From positions 154,770,241 to 154,834,240 of the forward strand of contig CM043945.1 in the NCBI GenBank assembly GCA_014529385.2: a stretch of 64,000 nucleotides of DNA, written 5' to 3'. This DNA is from Adiantum capillus-veneris (lineage: Eukaryota; Streptophyta; Polypodiopsida; Polypodiales; Pteridaceae). Shown piece after piece: positions 31,019 through 42,750 of this stretch; position 1 is the stretch's first letter, and every line of letters starts with the position of its first letter. The position numbers and the translations under genes are program-made. A model generated the notes under the pieces. The model had not been told where the DNA came from and did not search any database. It saw only the letters and a program-made list of their open reading frames with translations.

Positions 31019-34000
31019 TTAAAGGCTGACATGAAAAGCATTATGTATTTTCCAGCCTTCTGGTAGCTTTAACCTGTAAGCTACATCGCTGATCTTTTCT
31101 GAAATCTGAAAAGGACCATAATATCGCATACTGAGCTTAGGAAACAAGCGTTCCTTGCCTTTCCTTATCCTTAACCTGGCCTTTTCAAAGCGCAAAAGTA
31201 CCCAATCACCAAGTGAAAATACAAGTTCACGACGGTGACGATCAACAACTTTCTTTTGCTTAGCCTGAGTCTTCTCAAGACCAATCTTTATCTTCCTGTA
31301 TGTTTCATCCATATCTTGCACATACTTGTCTGCCTCAAATATCTTGCCCTTAGTCTGCAAAATGGGTGGGACTTTCTTTCCTCCTTCCACTATCTCAAAT
31401 GGTGCCTTACCTGTTGATGTATGCATAGTGTTATTGTAAGCATATTCAACCAATGGGAGATGGTGTTCCCAAGTTGCCTTGTGCTCTGAGACATAACATT
31501 TGAGTAGGTCCAAGACAGTAGAATTTGCCTCTTCTGACTGTCCATTAGTTTGCAGATGAAACGAAGAAGAGAACTTGAGCGTAGTGCCCATGTTCTCAAA
31601 CAATGCCTTCCAGAAAAGACTCGTCATACGTGGATCCCTGTCACTGACAATTGACTGAGGCATCCCATGATATTTAAAGATATTGCTCATGAATATCTTG
31701 ACCATGTGTTCTGGCTTTATCTTCTTCCTAACAGGAATGAAATGGGCCTGCTTACTGAACCTACAAATGATAGTCCAAATCCCATCATTTCCTGTTTGCG
31801 TCCTTGGAAGATCAAAGATAAAGTCCATTGCTATACTTTCCCATGGCCTATCAGGGATCGGCAATGGCTGCAATAATCCCGGTTGCTTTTGTCTGTCAAA
31901 TTTGACTTTTTGGCATACTAAGCATGATCTTACAAATGTGTCAACATCTTGACGCAAAGCTGGCCAATAGAAGAATGCCTCAACCCCTTTCACTGTCGCA
32001 TCAATTCCACGATGCCCAGCATAAGGTGGAGCATGACTTTCCATCAAAATCTTTGGCCGTAACTGTTTAGTAACGCATAACTTTCCATGCATCATGAGAA
32101 AGTCATTCTTAAGCATATAGTGCTCATGATGTTGCCCATCAACAAGCTGGTCATAGATCCTTGCAAAATCTGAATCTTCAGCATATTGTGTCTTCATTTC
32201 GTCTAGTTCACAATGGTACGGAATTGACACTGCTGAAATTTGGGGCTTTCGTGACAACCCATCAGCCACCACGTTCTTTTTCCCTTGCACATGCACAATC
32301 TGAAAATGGAACATTGACAAGATGTTTGCCCATCGCATGTGCTTCTCAGACAACTTCCGTTGTGTAAGAAAATATCGCAAGGTTTGATGATCCGTTTGGA
32401 CAACAAAATCAGCCCCTAGCAAATAGTGTGTCCAACTAGTGAGAGCATGAATTACTGCCAGCAATTCTTTCTCATAGACTTGCAAGTTCCTTTCAGTCTT
32501 CAAAAGAATTCTGCTCTCATATTCGACTACTCTGCCATTCTGCATTAAAACTGCACCAAGACTATGGCCACACGCATCACATTGAACCACAAAAGGTTTA
32601 GAAAGATCTGGAAAAATAATTACTGGATCTGAAGTCAGCTTCTCTTTCAAGTGTTTGAACGCTAAAATTTCCTTGGCTGTCCACTTGAAAGTAACTCCTT
32701 TTCCTTGCAGTGCATGGAGTGGAGAAGCAATCTCAGCAAAATTTCGGATGAACCTCTTGTAATAGGAACATAAGCCTAGAAAGCTTCGAATGTCATGTAT
32801 GGACTTCAAGTCTGGCCATGACCTAATTGCTTCCACTCTAGCGGGATCCATGCGTACCCCATCCTTTGAAACAATGTGCCCAAGGAAGTGAATTTCTTGC
32901 AAAAAGAACTCACTTTTCTTCGCATTGATGAGTAGCCTATTCTTGCGTAGCTCATTGAAAACTGCGGTCAAGTGATCCCTATGCTCCTCTTCAGACTTTG
33001 AGTAGACAATCATGTCATCAAAGAAGGTACCCACGAAGTTTCTATGTGGTCTAAAAATTCTGTCCATCATTCTATTAAATGTGGCAGGAGCATTTGTGAG
33101 ACCAAATGGCATGACAAGAAACTCATAGAGACCAAATGTTGTCCTGAACGTAGTCTTATGGACATCTTCTGGTCTAATGCGTATCTGATGATACCCGCTC
33201 TTTAGGTCTATTCTTGTAAACAATGACGCTCCCTCAAGCCGATCAAGAATGTCATCTATCCTCGGTATGGGGAACCTGTTCTTGATAGTATTCTTATTCA
33301 AGGCGCGATAGTCAATGCACATGCGCCATGAACCATCCTTCTTCTGCACTAAGAGTACAGGCGAACAAAAAGGGGATGAACTGGGCTGAATCAGCCCCTT
33401 CTCTAAAAGCTCGTTGACCTGACCCATAATCTCTTTCTGCTGGGCTGCACTAACCCTGTATGGTGGTCTATTCGGTGGACTAGAACCTGGCACAAGATCT
33501 ATAGTATGATCCTCAGGTCTCTCAGGAGGTAACTCCCCTGGCAAAGAGTTCGAAAAACAATCACTGAAACCACTCAAAAAAGTTGACCTGTCTTTATCTA
33601 AGGTGGACAAATTAGATACAACTTGAGGTACTTCTTTTGCAAAGATCAAGTACGCAGAAAGATGATTCTTTATTACAGATGAAATAGCAGAAGCAGAAAC
33701 AACTGGAACAGACTCGCCTTTAAGCTTTACATCAAGGACATGAGTCTTTCCTCTATGTACAAGGGTAATCTTTTTGTTGGAAGTATCCACCATAGCATGC
33801 AACCTGTAACACCATGGGATACCCAATAACACATCACAGCCCTCAAGCGGCATAATATGAAATTCTTCCGCATCCACATAGCTCTGAATGTGCAGACGAA
33901 GCTTTCCCAGAATGGGAGTAACAGGCTCTGAATGTCCTGGGCATGCCAAACCTGCTTCGCCTGTCATACCCGTCTCCTCTGCACGAATGCCCAACTTTGA

Positions 34001-34129
34001 TGCCAATTCTAGTGATATGAAATTTGCACGGGCTCCTGGATCAAAGAAAACCAGCACTGTCTGGTCTCTAACTTTGCCCCAAGCTCTGCACAGCTCCGTG
34101 GCATCTGTGCTTGGCTGATCTCCAACCAA
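31019..34129 (-). CDS. Ty3/gypsy pol: protease, RT, RNase H, integrase
   Basis: 1036 codons without a stop. The protease site reads [13 protein letters not shown], with Asp-Pro-Gly in place of Asp-Ser/Thr-Gly. [54 protein letters not shown] and the catalytic [10 protein letters not shown]. RNase [17 protein letters not shown] and TDHQTLRYF. Integrase: the HHCC finger ([15 protein letters not shown]) and core acids in [19 protein letters not shown] and [10 protein letters not shown]. The C-terminal GPF region ends NAFHVSL. The true start is upstream: the zinc knuckle [14 protein letters not shown] (about 34195-34245) is in this frame. Only the frameshift before the chromodomain stops it from being complete. 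Confidence 0.93.
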   Translation of the reverse strand: MVGDQPSTDATELCRAWGKVRDQTVLVFFDPGARANFISLELASKLGIRAEETGMTGEAGLACPGHSEPVTPILGKLRLHIQSYVDAEEFHIMPLEGCDVLLGIPWCYRLHAMVDTSNKKITLVHRGKTHVLDVKLKGESVPVVSASAISSVIKNHLSAYLIFAKEVPQVVSNLSTLDKDRSTFLSGFSDCFSNSLPGELPPERPEDHTIDLVPGSSPPNRPPYRVSAAQQKEIMGQVNELLEKGLIQPSSSPFCSPVLLVQKKDGSWRMCIDYRALNKNTIKNRFPIPRIDDILDRLEGASLFTRIDLKSGYHQIRIRPEDVHKTTFRTTFGLYEFLVMPFGLTNAPATFNRMMDRIFRPHRNFVGTFFDDMIVYSKSEEEHRDHLTAVFNELRKNRLLINAKKSEFFLQEIHFLGHIVSKDGVRMDPARVEAIRSWPDLKSIHDIRSFLGLCSYYKRFIRNFAEIASPLHALQGKGVTFKWTAKEILAFKHLKEKLTSDPVIIFPDLSKPFVVQCDACGHSLGAVLMQNGRVVEYESRILLKTERNLQVYEKELLAVIHALTSWTHYLLGADFVVQTDHQTLRYFLTQRKLSEKHMRWANILSMFHFQIVHVQGKKNVVADGLSRKPQISAVSIPYHCELDEMKTQYAEDSDFARIYDQLVDGQHHEHYMLKNDFLMMHGKLCVTKQLRPKILMESHAPPYAGHRGIDATVKGVEAFFYWPALRQDVDTFVRSCLVCQKVKFDRQKQPGLLQPLPIPDRPWESIAMDFIFDLPRTQTGNDGIWTIICRFSKQAHFIPVRKKIKPEHMVKIFMSNIFKYHGMPQSIVSDRDPRMTSLFWKALFENMGTTLKFSSSFHLQTNGQSEEANSTVLDLLKCYVSEHKATWEHHLPLVEYAYNNTMHTSTGKAPFEIVEGGKKVPPILQTKGKIFEADKYVQDMDETYRKIKIGLEKTQAKQKKVVDRHRRELVFSLGDWVLLRFEKARLRIRKGKERLFPKLSMRYYGPFQISEKISDVAYRLKLPEGWKIHNAFHVSL

Positions 34130-35395
34130 ATCTGGAACAAGTCCTGCTCTCGGCTTTGGCTTCTTCCCTTTATGGTTTGACTTGTCATCCTTATCCTGTG
34201 ACTTCTTCTGTGGGCACTCATTTGCAAAGTGTCCTTCCTGTTCACAAATGTAGCATTTCTTGGCCTCCGAAGAGCTTTCGTTTCTTGAAAAGTTTTGCCA
34301 GAAAAATGCCTTTTTTGTCCTTGTCCTTGTTCCGAAGAAGATTTAGACTGCTTCTTGGACGTATCACCTTCTTCAGTGGAGGGATTCTTTGTGGGAGGCT
34401 CATAAGGCTTTGCTGCAACATTGCCCTTGGCTGAAAACTTTGCCCTGGGACCCTTTCTTGTGGCTATTAAATCCATCGGAATCTCCCTTCGACAGATTGC
34501 TGGCCACTCTTGCATTCTCTATCAACTGAAACATATTCATGACAGTAGTCTTTGTGCAGTAGTCCCTAATTTTCTTGGGCAATCCGCAGCAGTACTTCTC
34601 AATTTGTTCTGACAAAGGCACAAACCTGTAAGAGGTGACTGGCAACAATGCGGCCCAAAACTGTTTATTGTACTCTTCCAAATTCGCACACTGTTTAGCA
34701 TTCAACTCGTGCCATTCTGTCATCACATCCACTTCAAAAGTGTTTGTCAACCATGCAGGCACAAAAAGCTGTTTGAATTGGACCCACGTTGTTGGGGCTT
34801 GACCCTGGTTCAACAATGCGGTCCACCATTGGAGCGCATTCCCTTTCAAGAAAGTGGCAGCCTTGCGTATCTTTGAAGATTCCGTGAAGTTTCCTCCAAC
34901 ATAAGCTGCATCGAACTGCTGTATGAAGGTCAAAGCTTTCAATTGGTCCTCAGTTCCTCTGAAAGTTTCAAACTTCACTCCCTGCCCACCTTCCTTGTAA
35001 TCCTTAGGCTGACTCAAAGGAGCCACATTATCATAAACAGGTGCCTGTAACAGTGGTGCTCCATGAGTGTTCATTCCAGCACTCGCATCAACTGTTTTCC
35101 CTATCATATCTGCATTTTGTATGCATGGCTGCGAAAAACCAGCCATACCAAATTGTGTTCCAGGCACTCGAAACTGGCCGTAGGCACCCTGAAAACCTGG
35201 TTGGACACCCATGTTCGCGTAGATAGGGTTACCCATGCCTGTTTGCATTGTCCCGAACACATTCCCTGGCATATAACCTGTGGAAGGTCCAGCCATAGCT
35301 TGAAACATTGAACCACCTCCAAAATAACCAGGATAAGTATTAGGTAATGGAAGGGTCTGACGCATAGCCTGTTCATTGCTCCCTTGACCATTCAC
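34130..35395 (-). pseudogene. Ty3/gypsy gag: capsid and zinc knuckle
   Basis: The capsid region (34400-35395) reads KFETFRGTEDQLKALTFIQQ, then WWTALLNQGQAPTTWVQF and NLEEYNKQFWAALLPVTSYR, the Retrotrans_gag pattern. Capsid and zinc knuckle share the pol frame, but a stretch of about 200 bp between them (34260-34480) reads properly only in another frame (KGPRAKFSAKGNVAAKPYEP), implying two compensating indels. A run rich in Gly, Met and Gln precedes the capsid. Confidence 0.85.
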
Positions 35396-35432
35396 AAACG
35401 GTTCCTGTCCAGCTAAAGCAAGTTGCTTTGGA

Positions 35433-35783
35433 TCATTGGCACACCGCTAGTTGCTCAACCACATGGGCTTGCCCTCGAGCATCATGAGTCCTCTGCGCAT
35501 TGGAAACCTCCTTTTCCTGCAACGGCTCAGTCATGCCCTGTGTAGGAGGGTGAAAACCCTGTGTCGGAGCCTGTAAGAATTCCTGCATCCTTGGGTTGTT
35601 AGCCAACTGCTGAAACATGTCCATGCAACAACGCAGTTGAGTTCTAAACAACCTGTCCTCTTCTTGAAGAGTTGAAGGAATTTTCTCTGTGCCATGTGAG
35701 GAAGATCCCTCTTCACGTACTTGGTCTCTCTTCTCTGCCATATCGACAAGCTCTGTGTTGCTTTCACCCACAACAATCCACAC
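35433..35783 (-). pseudogene. gag N-terminal fragment
   Basis: 116 codons from MWIVVGESNTELVDMAEKRD to a TAG, in another frame from the capsid part. It has a short helical stretch (RLFRTQLRCCMDMFQQLANN) similar in place and character to the N-terminus of the 44926 gag. Probably the start of gag, cut off by a frameshift near 35400-35430. Confidence 0.55.
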
Positions 35784-35961
35784 TGCACTTTTTGAAGAAA
35801 AAGTGACTATCCCGTCGATGGAACCATATAACCGGCCCGTACAACGTAGAGGGCGGTACTATTTCAATTACCTGTTAACTTTACACAGAGCACTGAGAAG
35901 GGAAGAGAACACAGTTGCGTCCAGCGATTAGAATGTCATTGCGCACACGAGACCCACACCC

Positions 35962-37368
35962 TGTAGGCGCCAAAGACTGGCGCCCCTTTCGGTATTTCTT
36001 TATTCAAATTAAGGTAGACGATCCGACCACTTAGCACAAGCTTTCACAAAGCTGTCCAAACCTGGCGAGGGCTGAAAACGCAGGTTTTCGACCGGATTTC
36101 GACAGCATAACGACGCAAAAACCCCTGTAGGTCAAAAACACTTGTCTAGGACGGATTCCCTCGATATCTGGAAGCTTTCTGGTGAGCTGTCACAGAAATT
36201 CAGCGGGCTGTAATTCTCTGTTTTTCACTGCCGGGAGCCCAAAAGCCTGTACACGCATCCCAAGGCTCTCACGAGGCTCCCCCGATGTTCCCTTGCAATT
36301 TAGGTGCGAAACCCTAAACCTGCAGAAAAACACAGCAAGCTGTAATTCCCTGTTTCGGATCGTTTTTAGCGGAGCGAACACGCCTACGTGTGTCCCAAGG
36401 GCTCCCGCACGCAATGGGACAGTTCCCGTGTGAATTGGACGAGTTTTCACGCGAGAAAACTCTCCAAACTCGCAATCTTTCGTGATGGAACTGTGCGTAC
36501 CTGTGGGGGATTAGCAATTAGCTAATCCGGTTCCTGTTTAGAAGGCTCTTGCCTTGGCAAACGCGCATAAACCCCCAGAACTGTACATAGGTCAAATGAG
36601 AAGCCCACTAGTGGGGCATAACATACTGTACATAGGGGAGAAAGAGAGCAGTATGTAGCGTGCGGGGCATCACTCCCGTCACCATACTGTGCATAGAGGG
36701 CAAGGTAAGCATTCCATAGCTTCTGTACCTGCTACAATCCACCTGAGGCTGAAAATGGCGCCCCCTTTGTTGATATGCAGCTCGTTTTTGCCTCCCAGAG
36801 TGGCAGAATCGCTCACAGGCTGACACGTCGCCCAGTTTCCGAGTTTGGGCTTTCCCTGCTAAAAATATCTCAACTGGTGCGTCAGTTGACTTGGCAGCAG
36901 AGCAATAAAATGTTCCCCTTGTCATTCCAGAGCTAATGACGCGAACACATTTTCCGGTCAAAAATAGTAGTTCCCTAAATTTTAGGAGATGCTTCCATGG
37001 CGTCCCTATCGGTCTCCTGACCATCATTGAAGACTACCATTTGACCAACATCTACAATGTGGGTTAATTTACTGGCCCCTTTCAACTGATAAAGTTGCAG
37101 TGACTTGACGAGTGGCCCAAATTCCAGTTTGGCGCACACGAGCTTCCATACTCATCAGAATTCAGTGCTAACTGGCCCTGGTAGTCCCTGTCTAACCGAC
37201 CTAGATCCCCGATGTGAGAAACCCATTTGGCTGCAGCCGTTTCACACTGGCCATGCAATGGCCACTTGCACCTTTTCAAGGGTTTTGGGACAAACAAGTA
37301 AAAATAAAATAAATATATCTAATACTTATTTACGGAAGGCAACAGGAAAAATACACCTCCAGGTGACA
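35962..37368 (-). repeat. right LTR (5' LTR) of the 30166 element
   Basis: About 1407 bp. The outer end (37368) is firm from the match with 30445. The inner end is placed at TGTAGGCGCC (35962) by the TG..CA rule and is less sure: no iMet PBS follows, though the minus strand reads TGGGTCTCGTGTGC from 35956. Near the inner end are AATAAAGAAATACCGAAA and a GGCGCC-AAAGACT-GGCGCC hairpin. Confidence 0.65.
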
Positions 37369-38020
37369 CTGATCAACTGGAGAAAGACTGTGGCTTTCTC
37401 GGTTGGTAGTGCTCCTACGCCAGATTGAATGCCAGATGAGGGTTTCATGTGGATTCTCCAAGGGACTGCAGTTCGGTACTTGGGCTGTCAGGTTGGTTTG
37501 GACTTGTCTCCCGAGCAACAGATTGCTTCCCTCCTCCTGTCTATCAGAAGGAAGTTGTTACATTGGAGCTCCAGATGACTTTCTTTGGCAGGCAAAGTTG
37601 TAGTGGCTAACCAGGTGTTGTTGGCTACTATGTGGTACATCACTTCTTGTTGGATCTTCTCGAGTTCTTGTATTAGCCAGGTAGAGAAGCTGATCAGGAA
37701 CGACACTCAAATATACTGGGCCAAAGTGGCATGGCAGGTCATCACTCTTCCTTGTTCTCAGGGAAGGTTGGGGATCATAGACCCAGCACAGCGCAGAGCC
37801 CTTCTTGGGAAGTTCATCGTCAGAGAACTTCTTCCAGATGAGGAGCCCTGGAAGGAGTTCTTGCTTCAACGGCTTAGTGCTAGGGTGCCGTAGGCTCGAG
37901 GCCCATGGCGACCCTCGACTTAATGGATTTTCACAGAGATGCGTAGAGTTGGCTTGAGTAGGAGACTAGAGGACCACTTCGCTGTGGGTTTGCTCCGTTC
38001 CTGGGAGCAACTGCGGCGAG
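37369..38020 (+). pseudogene. LINE A ORF2, RT C-terminal part
   Basis: SLAGKVVVANQVLLATMWYI, DTQIYWAKVAWQVITLP, then GRLGIIDPAQRRALLGKFIV are the usual C-terminal segment of plant LINE ORF2, before the zf-RVT region. Several frameshifts. The RT palm (YADD region) and the rest of the endonuclease are missing between 30165 and here. The sequence stops at SWEQLRRG near 38020. Confidence 0.8.
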
Positions 38021-38545
38021 GCCATTCCCCCCCCCGGGGGGGTCAACTTCACCTAAAAGGGGTTGGGAGGTGCAAACGGGAGACACCACCAACCTCAGTG
38101 GACGCCACCTGTGAGCCGACGCCCTTCCAAGCGGGTATGGCATTTCTAGGGGGAAACCGCCGGGTTTCAAAGGCAGTTTAGTGAGGTGAGCGATAAGTTA
38201 CCTGGAGGAGGCAACTCCAAAGGGAAGACCGAAGCAAGTCCCGCAATACTTGGGCCTCTGAACAGAGGTACTTGGTCGCTGTCACGCCCAAATCAAGTTG
38301 GCGAAATGGGTCTCTCAAGGGATTAGTCATGGCCCTAAGAGTGTAGATAATTCTGGACTCTTGTAGTCCAGAGGAAACTAGTGACAAAAGCGTCTGCCTT
38401 CGGTTTCTGGGTGCATAGTCGTGGTCGTTCTTCTTGTATACTTTTGTCGTGTATGAGGGGAGCGGCCGGGTGTGCCCTACCCGACTCCGAAAACAAAACA
38501 AAAAGCGTGGAGTAGCGTCAGCCTACCTGCACGGAGGAGCGCCTG
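38021..38545. mobile_element. unidentified ~0.5-kb insert in LINE A
   Basis: Interrupts LINE text (SWEQLRRG left, APETAPCLEPH-type right). GC-rich with several short hairpins, for example CTGGACTCTTGTAGTCCAG at about 38352-38370 and GGAGGCAACTCC near 38207. No frame or target duplication was recognised. Candidates are a SINE, a ribozyme-like or intron-like insert, or a divergent LINE segment. Confidence 0.35.
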
Positions 38546-39327
38546 AGACAGCCCCTTGTTTGGAACCCCATTGTTAGCATTCAGAGAGGCCACTTGGTTG
38601 GTAGTCGGCCTCATGTTTCCTGGGGTCCCATGGTAGAGGGTCCAACACGATCTCTAGGTGACTCGTTACAGTTTTCAGGCTTATCAGAGGAGCTTGAGGG
38701 CATTCAGCTACAGGGCATGAGAGGGGTGCAGAGCATGTGTCAGGACATCTCAGAGGCAGTACCAGCTGAGTGGCTCACACCTCTCGAGTCAACAGCACCT
38801 AGATGGATGGGAGCCTTCATGCGACTGGAGGTTCTCATCTCAGTTCGGGTTGCTCAGAGACTATACCCTCCCTGTTTTTTGAGCTACAGGGTGAGGGACC
38901 CTTACACCGAGTTGCAGTAGAGGCCCCGCAGGTGGCAGAGTGCTGTTTTCAAAGGATTCGCGTGGTGGGCATCTGTGGGAGGACTTGTGTCATAAATCCC
39001 GACCTAACAGCTCTTGAGACTGGCCACTGGAGACTGTGGGCTTGAGAGCGCTGTCCACCGGCACGAGTACAGTGGGATCCTGGAGAGTGGCTGTGGAGGG
39101 ACCCTTTCTCCTCTTTAGACCATCTAGGTGTCCCTTTCTTTCGGTACACTGTTCGACTGGGACGTCACATACTGGCAGCATAGAGAGAGGCTCGTCCTGC
39201 TGCAGCACTTCATTGGTAGGAGGGTCTCACAACTGAGTTCTTGGCAGCTTTTTGGGAGAGGTTGTGGGACTCCAGACAGCCGAGACGAGTCACTTTGTTC
39301 CAGTGGCTGGTTGCACACAGAGCTTAC
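38546..39327 (+). pseudogene. LINE A ORF2, C-terminal end with zf-RVT region
   Basis: RGHLVGSRPHVSWGPMVEGP opens the part and FLAAFWERLWDSRQPRRVTL with LFQWLVAHRAYNSRW (39238-39327) is the zf-RVT core. It is frame-broken and ends at 39327 against a piece of another LINE, so the 3' end of LINE A is lost. Confidence 0.75.
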
Positions 39328-39485
39328 AATTCCAGGTGGCAACTTTGGGTGTGGTCCCATAGGTCTTGCACCGTCATGTGGAGCGCTGCTCTACAATCAC
39401 CACCCGACCATCTCTGTAGAAGGCCGTCTTTCCCTTCTCCCTTGCCGCTTGAATCTCTGGCATTACCTCTCTCATATGCGCAAGC

Positions 39486-39490
<5 letters not shown>
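39328..39490 (-). pseudogene. LINE B fragment: end of ORF1 and start of ORF2
   Basis: On the minus strand it matches 62700-62870: the KVATWNC endonuclease start, with the spacer and the last codons of ORF1. About 160 bp only. Confidence 0.7.

Positions 39491-39580
<90 letters not shown>
39486..39580. repeat. (GT)n-(GA)38 microsatellite
   Basis: GT units to 39504, then GA to 39580. Confidence 0.95.
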
Positions 39581-39581
<1 letters not shown>

Positions 39582-40235
39582 GACATGGGATGTTGGGTCC
39601 CAACGACCCTCAAGGGCCCCCATGCTCTGTTACCAGAGCAAGTACTTTCTCTATTACTTGCACAAATGCTGATACAATGATGCTTAAATGCTAAGATGCT
39701 GAGATGCTAATGGGTACTTGATGCTACTGATGCTGGGTACTGACGGATACTGCGTAGATGCTTGATAGTGTGAGGCTAAGGACTGGGTACTGCAGGTAAC
39801 TTGGTGCTTGGTGCTGCTGGGTACTGCGGGTGCTGGGGTAGTGTTGCTCTCCTGCTTATTCTATCTTCTTCCCACGCCCAAGGGGTTGCATATATATGTG
39901 TTTCATACTGGGTCGAGCAGGCTTTCCAACAGCCCACGACCTTGGAAATTGAAAGGCCACTTTTATTAATAAAAGGCCTATAAGAGGTGGTTCACGTGGA
40001 GTTCCGGAAACGGTCACTTGCGGTGAAAAATGCTCATGCTTGGTGCTAGGTATTGATGCTAATGCTATTAGCTAATGGGTTGTGCAATCAGAGGGTATGC
40101 AGCTACTCTAAGTGCTTGGACATGCACGTCCTGCTAGAGGCTCACAAGGGTGCCAGGCTAGGTCCTAAGCTAAGATTGGCGCTAGACTATAGCAGAAGCA
40201 TGTCCATGTAGCGCAATTGCAGTGTGCACGTGACA
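39581..40235 (-). repeat. LTR of TGTCACGTG type, truncated
   Basis: On the minus strand it begins at 40235 with TGTCACGTGCACACTGCAAT, includes CATGGACATGCTTCTGC, and near its left end repeats the GAGCA-GGGGGCCCTTGAGGG and GGGACCCAACATC text of the LTR at 15322 (16069-16105). The U5 end is missing, cut by the microsatellite. No partner LTR or internal region is attached. Confidence 0.65.
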
Positions 40236-41760
40236 AAATAGGTAGCGTTACCACTCTTATAGGCAAGTGTGCGAGTTTTTTTGCCATATGGCGCTACATG
40301 TAGGAGAGAGAGAGCTTGTAAAAATTCCAACACTTCATAATACAAACCTTAGGCTTAAATGAGTAGTAAAATGTGGGTTTTTGGCCACTTTGAAGTATGT
40401 TCGACTTTGCTGTTTCCACGCCCATGGAGACTCAATCTGCCTGCTCTTGCAGTTTGTCGAGACGTATTTATACTGTGTCCCGCTGATCACTTTCTTGGGT
40501 GGCCACAATCAAAATATTAAACCGTGACTTTTCTGAACAAACTGGGGACACCACCTTATTCATGTGTTTGCCTTGATGCGTTTTGTACTGAATCCGACTA
40601 CTGTTCTTCTTATCATACTAGCTGGACATCGATAAATTTCCCAGATGGCACAATGCACCGGGAAACTTACCCGTCTGTTAAATTATTAATTGGTACCAAT
40701 AAAATCATAAATTAGTTATGTGTGCAACAAAATCAATTTTATTTCATTTACAGTCTCAGCTAAAAAAATTACAGCATGTGAGTAGGTTTGTGTGCCTGTG
40801 TGCGTGCTTTGTTTCTTTTCTTGCTTTGTGGTATGTTTTGTGCTTGTGGTTTCTCTCGCATGCAAGTTGGGTGGATGTGTGGTTGCCTGTGTGTGTAGAT
40901 GTGTGCTTGTCGGCAAGGTGCTTGGAGAGAGTTCTCCAATGTGGTATCTTCCTCCTAATGATGTCAGCTTGATGGGTTTGGACGGGATGAGAGGTTTCCA
41001 CTCCTGTCTTTGAACTGGAGGTCTTCTTCACATTCTTTCCGCTCTTCTGGAAATTACCCTTGTCATTACAGAATGGTGCATCCTAGCATAAGAAACATCA
41101 CAACCGCAAAGAGACACTGCATCAAAAATCCGAGAGAAAATCCTGATACCATCCCTAGCATTAATCAACAGGGCTCTGGCCCTCTTCAACCTGCAAAAGA
41201 AAAATCAGGAAGGGCACAAGTCGAAAACGATGCCAAAACCCACCACATAGCCCGTCCACCATCCACACCCTAAACCACCATGATCCAACTTTTCAAAATC
41301 AAGGAAATGAAATAAAAAAACAAGCAGCCAGCAGGCAACAAGCAAACATACACTCATGTACACCACTTGTAGGCAGACACACCTACTAAAGAAACAAGTC
41401 GCAAGCAACACGCATACAGGGAAGCAAACAAACAAGAAAAATAAAGGAGAAAACCGGCGTATAACGAAAGAAGAAAATGAAGATGAAACGTTGGAGGTCA
41501 AAGAGCAGCAGACATGGGGAAATAGGGAGGAGGAGGGCCAGTGGAGTGGTGTTGCAGGATGCAGCCTCATGAGCAGTTGGCGAGAGAAACAGGACAACAG
41601 TGGGGTGCGTGTCACAGGCAGTGCAGAAGGACTGCTCTTTGCACATAGAGGGGGACCAAGGGTGACCATGAATTCGACTTGGAGATCCGAAGTTGGATAT
41701 TGGAGATTCTTTGGTGGAGTTTTTGGCCTCCTCGTCAAATTCTAGGTGGCCTATTTCTGA
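40236..41760. other. no gene recognised
   Basis: AT-rich, with GT-rich stretches near 40780-40920 and A-rich Lys/Gln-coding sequence at 41290-41470. The frames here are low in complexity and match no domain. A short GA run sits at 40305-40313. Confidence 0.5.
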
Positions 41761-41880
41761 TTCAGCTCTTTGCCACTTTCCTCCCTTTGATGTAATGCCT
41801 TTGGGCATGTAATTTTGCTATGTAATACAAAAGAGTACCAAGCCCCCCTTCTTTTGAGATAGATAGATAGATTGCATTAT
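41761..41880. mobile_element. two LINE-like 3' ends meeting at a GATA run
   Basis: From the left, TGATGTAATGCCTTTGGGC..TAATACAAAAGAGTACCAAGC, which recurs at 58130-58190, runs into (GATA)4 at 41862-41877. From the right, the minus-strand LINE ORF1 unit ends in the same run. Confidence 0.5.
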
Positions 41881-42057
41881 CGTCCACGGAGGTCATATAT
41901 GACCCATGGGACCGGAGACAAAAAACATTACAACGCAGCCTTCTAAGTGAAGGCATTGGATACATATCAGTTAAGGACTGAGGGTTCGTCAGCAGGATAG
42001 AAGATAAGAAAAGAAAGGAAACAAGACCTAAACCTAAGTAGGGTTGGGTAAGGGGAG

Positions 42058-42750
42058 ACCCCCTTTGGGAGTTCGGAACTCTTGAATGATGGCCTTCCCC
42101 CCTTGGTAGACTGCCCATTTGCCTTGCTTTCGGGCTTCGTCGACCTTCTCGAGTTCGCACTTTTAAACCTTGAGTTGATTCATGGTCAGCTCCTCAGCAA
42201 TCCAAACCTTTGTTCCTTTGAGGAGGCAAGATTGGCGCAATAGCCTCACTCGCTCCTCTTTGTCCTTAAAAGTGAGAAGGCAGTGCTCCGGTGGTACTTT
42301 CCTCTGTGTGTCGTTAATCCAGGAAATGTCTTCTGGCTTGATGTTGATGGGCTGAATAATATCGATGAGCTTGATGATTGCCTCTTCGAGGGTGTCCTCG
42401 GTAGTGCACCATGGTGAGGGAAGCCCACCAATCCGGATCTTAAGGGCATTCTCTTCCTGGAGTTTCTGCTCGTGAAGCTCCGTCGGCACACACGTTTGTA
42501 CTATTGCAAAGGCTACAGACTGAGCGTTGGTGACTTTCGCCTCAACTTCTCTTACTTTGTCTGTGGCAAGATTGACCATGGAGTCAAAGCGCGCCTCAAG
42601 CTTATTGAGGTGAGCCTTGAAATCCCGATTCTCTTTCATAAGCTGGTCAAGGGCTCTTTGAAGCTGTCCAATCTGATCGTTCTTGCTCGGTGCTGCCACA
42701 ACGGCTGCAAAACTGGGTCGGCTCCTCATCGTGATCTTCGGTGTATTCAT
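42058..42750 (-). pseudogene. L1-type LINE ORF1: coiled coil and RRM
   Basis: ATG at 42750 (MNTPKITMRSRPSFAAVVAA). A coiled coil (about 25-75: LQRALDQLMKENRDFKAHLN and on) is followed by an RRM-like part (ALKIRIGGLPSPW, then CLLTFKDKEERVRLL) and the C-terminal IAEELTMNQLKV seen in L1 ORF1 proteins. 195 codons are open; a TAA at 42163 replaces a residue, after which the frame continues KCELEKVDEARKQGK to about 42058. The protein should bind RNA in the LINE RNP. No ORF2 follows; the 3' end is reached at 41880. Confidence 0.7.

Larger units (their letters stand above)
30166..37368 (-). mobile_element. Ty3/gypsy chromovirus, nearly intact coding region
   Basis: A 280-bp direct repeat (30166-30445 and 37089-37368) ending GGTGACA marks the outer end of both LTRs. 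A purine-rich AAGGGTGGAGTG lies inside the left one as polypurine tract. Gag, protease, RT, RNase H, integrase and chromodomain follow in order on the minus strand, with only a few frame breaks. The left LTR is cut at 30165 together with the LINE A sequence that should lie there, so no target duplication can be tested. Confidence 0.85.

Noticed and set aside
41205-41808. Overlapping frames of 129-177 codons on both strands
   Set aside because: Hydrophobic low-complexity peptides without motifs; the strands mirror each other.
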